A stretch of 64,000 nucleotides of DNA, from the NCBI GenBank assembly GCA_022578605.1, contig MU394085.1, positions 124,001 through 188,000 of the forward strand, written 5' to 3'. The position numbers and the translations under genes were made by a program. The notes beneath the pieces were generated by a model. The model ran no database searches. It saw only the letters and a list, made by a program, of their open reading frames with translations, and had not been told where the DNA came from. The DNA is from Camillea tinctor (Eukaryota; Ascomycota; Sordariomycetes; Xylariales; Xylariaceae). Of this stretch, positions 61,701 to 64,000 are shown one piece after another (within the stretch, counting starts at the first letter, position 1; every line of letters starts with the position of its first letter).

Positions 61701-64000
61701 AGTAGAAGAGTTCCGTGCAGGAGGAGTCTCTGCGTGCTGTGCGTGTCAATCAGTCCGGATTCCCACAAGGGGGATCCTCTTCTGCTCTCCCTCTCTCTCA
61801 ACCCCTTCCCGCTCTTTCTTCCAGGTCCTCCCCTCCTCCTCCCGATCCCCTCCCCCTCAGGCACATTACGCAGTCGGGGGCGCGGGATTCAGCTGGCAGC
61901 GGAGTCATGAAGTCAAATCCAGCGTTAGTCATGTTTCGTTGCAGCCATGATCGGCTTCCCTCGGCCGATGGAAGGGGGAAGTCAGAGTGGTATAGCAGCA
62001 AAGAGATAGTAGTTATAGGCACCATATACTACTGCATATGCATATGCATAGCGCATGTGTCGTTTATATTCGCACGCGGGGAGGGATTTCCGGTTACGTA
62101 GGTTTGGTACGCTATATAGACAAGGCAAGGGGTCTCTATTCAGTTGATCCGTTGATGCGCTGTTCCGGGTTTGACGGCAACGCCAGTCTCGAGTCGGGCT
62201 GTAACAACTTTGCTATACTACTTATCCTCGAGGTCTAGAAGACATGTTAGGCATTCTCTTGTGTTACCAATCGCCCCCTTCGTGCGAATTGGGGAGGCCA
62301 AACTGGGGATACATCTTGCGTAGGTGGGCTTACACAGCATACCTAGGTAGCATGCAACGGGAATATCATATCAACTAGATAGGAAGAGGCATGGGTTTGG
62401 TTGGTTGAGTCCGGGGATCTCTAAAGAAAAGAAAAAGCTTGTGACAGTTAACCTCTCGATGCCACTCTCACCCTACGTACATTACATGCCTGCGCATGCA
62501 GACAGAGTACGCCGCTGAGATATTACCGGTGGGTATCATATGCATAAATAGCTTGTTGGTTTTGTTTGGTCGTTTTCTCTCTTCCATTACACGACAGGGA
62601 AGTCGATGAGAAATCAGAATATAAGTAAATATGTGTAAGGGTATCATCTATCTATCTCGAAGCACCTGCGCGCGCATCTACATCCTGCTGTAATATGTAT
62701 GATCGCGAGTGTCACAACATACTTCCAACGTCTTCTGTATATATAATGCTTATATCCCCTCATAGGCTTCATATTTGCCATTTCCTTGTACGTAACTTCA
62801 TCTATAAGTAGGCAATCTAGTTTGACAGCACGGTCCGCTCCGGTCTATAGGTGCATGTTCCGTAAGTTCCGGCACGTCGTTGGCGTGCTATGTAGAGTTC
62901 GGTACTGCAAGCAGTAAGGCACCTATGATTCCTTCATGACAGCATCCTGGGAGGGAGGATGCTAGGGAATTCCCATTCGTCCTCGGTCATCTGCCCACCC
63001 AAGCACGCACGTCGCATGCATAGTGCGCGTGTGAGTCGAATGCGCCCATACCTTACCGTTTTGCGGCTTCTCGCCCAGGCCTATCAACGAATAGGTGGAT
63101 GATGACGGGCGAGTAGGTGAAAGATGGTGTTGAGAGTCAGCTTGCTAAACCTCATAGCCCGAAGCTTGCCCTTAGGCAATAGCCAGATCCCGTGTGTATG
63201 CATGGGGATATGGCTAACTTTACGATTGCCTCCTTGTCCGAGATCGAGAATAGCTGTACCGACAAACGATGGACAACACTGCTATATCTTTACATGTCTG
63301 AGTGTCTGCAGGAAACCTTCCTTATTGCTTCTTCGCCACTGTCACCATACTCCTGCCCCTGCTGAGTACCTGCACCGGTGAGATTGGGGTTGGCCGGCTA
63401 GTTGGCCGGCTACGTGCTGCATATCGCATCTCGCGTATTCTGTTACCAAATTTGCTATGCCGACATCCTCGAAATACTCGCCTCTCACCTTTTCCTCGTT
63501 CTGAATTGCCTGTTCCCCATTCTCGGTTCTCCCGTCTTTCTTGGCGATGACGGAGCCAAGAAGCCGAGCAAGAGCCGCATCTCTGGGCGATCTCTGGGCG
63601 GTGGCGAAAATCTACTGCGATGGGAAGGGCTCAAGATTCAGGGTCCGTATGACTACTTAGCCATATTTATACTCTATAAAGCTACTTGGGACTCATTGAA
63701 TCAATATTTGAAGTCTTCTCGCCGTTCTAGCCTCATTTTCACGAGAATAGCTTCTGGGTGCGGATTGCGCCGTGAGGTTGGATAGAGTCGCCACGTGAAC
63801 GATAATGTACTCAAAAGTACACGTACGTAGGGATAGATCTGTGGCACATATGCAATCATCCGTATGCGTAAGAACGTGAGCCTGTGTTAGAAAGCAAGTG
63901 GAGCGGAAAGAAGAGGCGAAGAAAGGACAAGGGCGGCGTTGTAGGGATGTGCCATCAATCATCCCATATCTTTAGCCGAGTCCCCAATACATACCCGGTT
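55753..64000. other. Right intergenic region, no supported gene
   Basis: More than 8 kb without a recognisable gene. It holds the kinase 3' UTR, homopolymer runs (poly-T near 57320-57336, A/T runs near 56060-56095 and 56390-56412), TA/TG microsatellite-like words near 59100-59180 and 60965-61000, and CCTACC/TAGGTA words throughout. Short frames near 61715-62101 and 63124-63785 are among the longest but lack family motifs. A gene could begin beyond the right edge. Confidence 0.5.

Noticed and set aside
63124..63785. Three overlapping plus-strand frames, one with hydrophobic stretches
   Set aside because: Looked like a possible membrane protein fragment, but no spliced model joins the frames and no family signature is visible.

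Overview
This window looks like nuclear DNA of a filamentous ascomycete (Pezizomycotina, perhaps a Sordariomycete). The signs are short GT-AG introns (about 50-180 nt), fungal-type protein families (PAN3, PMT, HAL4/SAT4-like kinase, a giant DUF3638 protein, a secreted intradiol dioxygenase), long pyrimidine-rich leaders and many microsatellites. The species cannot be read from the sequence.

I can support eight protein-coding genes, plus one doubtful short secreted peptide. From left to right: LSm7 (+, 4697-5371); PAN3 (-, 7662-11017); a UBX protein of the UBXD8/Ubx2 type (+, 12459-14036); SF3A1/Prp21 (-, 17287-19082); a protein O-mannosyltransferase (+, 20835-23934); a 3,096-residue DUF6606/DUF3638/DUF3645 protein (-, 25734-35271); a secreted intradiol dioxygenase (+, 39105-40296); and a HAL4/SAT4-like kinase (+, 53044-55752). 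For every spliced gene the exon lengths I propose sum to a whole number of codons, and the joins restore family motifs.

The left half (4.7-35.3 kb) is ordinary conserved housekeeping: RNA metabolism (LSm7, PAN3, SF3A1), ER protein handling (UBX protein, PMT) and the giant protein. PAN3/UBX and SF3A1/PMT are divergent pairs with shared upstream regions; UBX/SF3A1 and PMT/giant protein are convergent. I see no sign of a biosynthetic or defence cluster.

The right half is gene-poor. 35.3-39.1 kb and 40.3-53.0 kb are AT-enriched non-coding stretches with one secreted enzyme between them, a 10-N assembly gap framed by long poly-G and poly-C, and short decayed-looking ORFs. 55.8-64 kb has no gene I can support. 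Intergenic DNA everywhere is peppered with TACCTAGGTA-like and (TAGG)n/(CCTA)n words that I do not notice in exons.

The most interesting protein is the giant DUF3638 one: read across its spliced exons, it carries a phosphate-binding loop, a DECD box and later motifs laid out like a SecA-type/superfamily 2 motor. Second is PAN3, which has about 290 extra residues between its zinc finger and its PAM2 motif.
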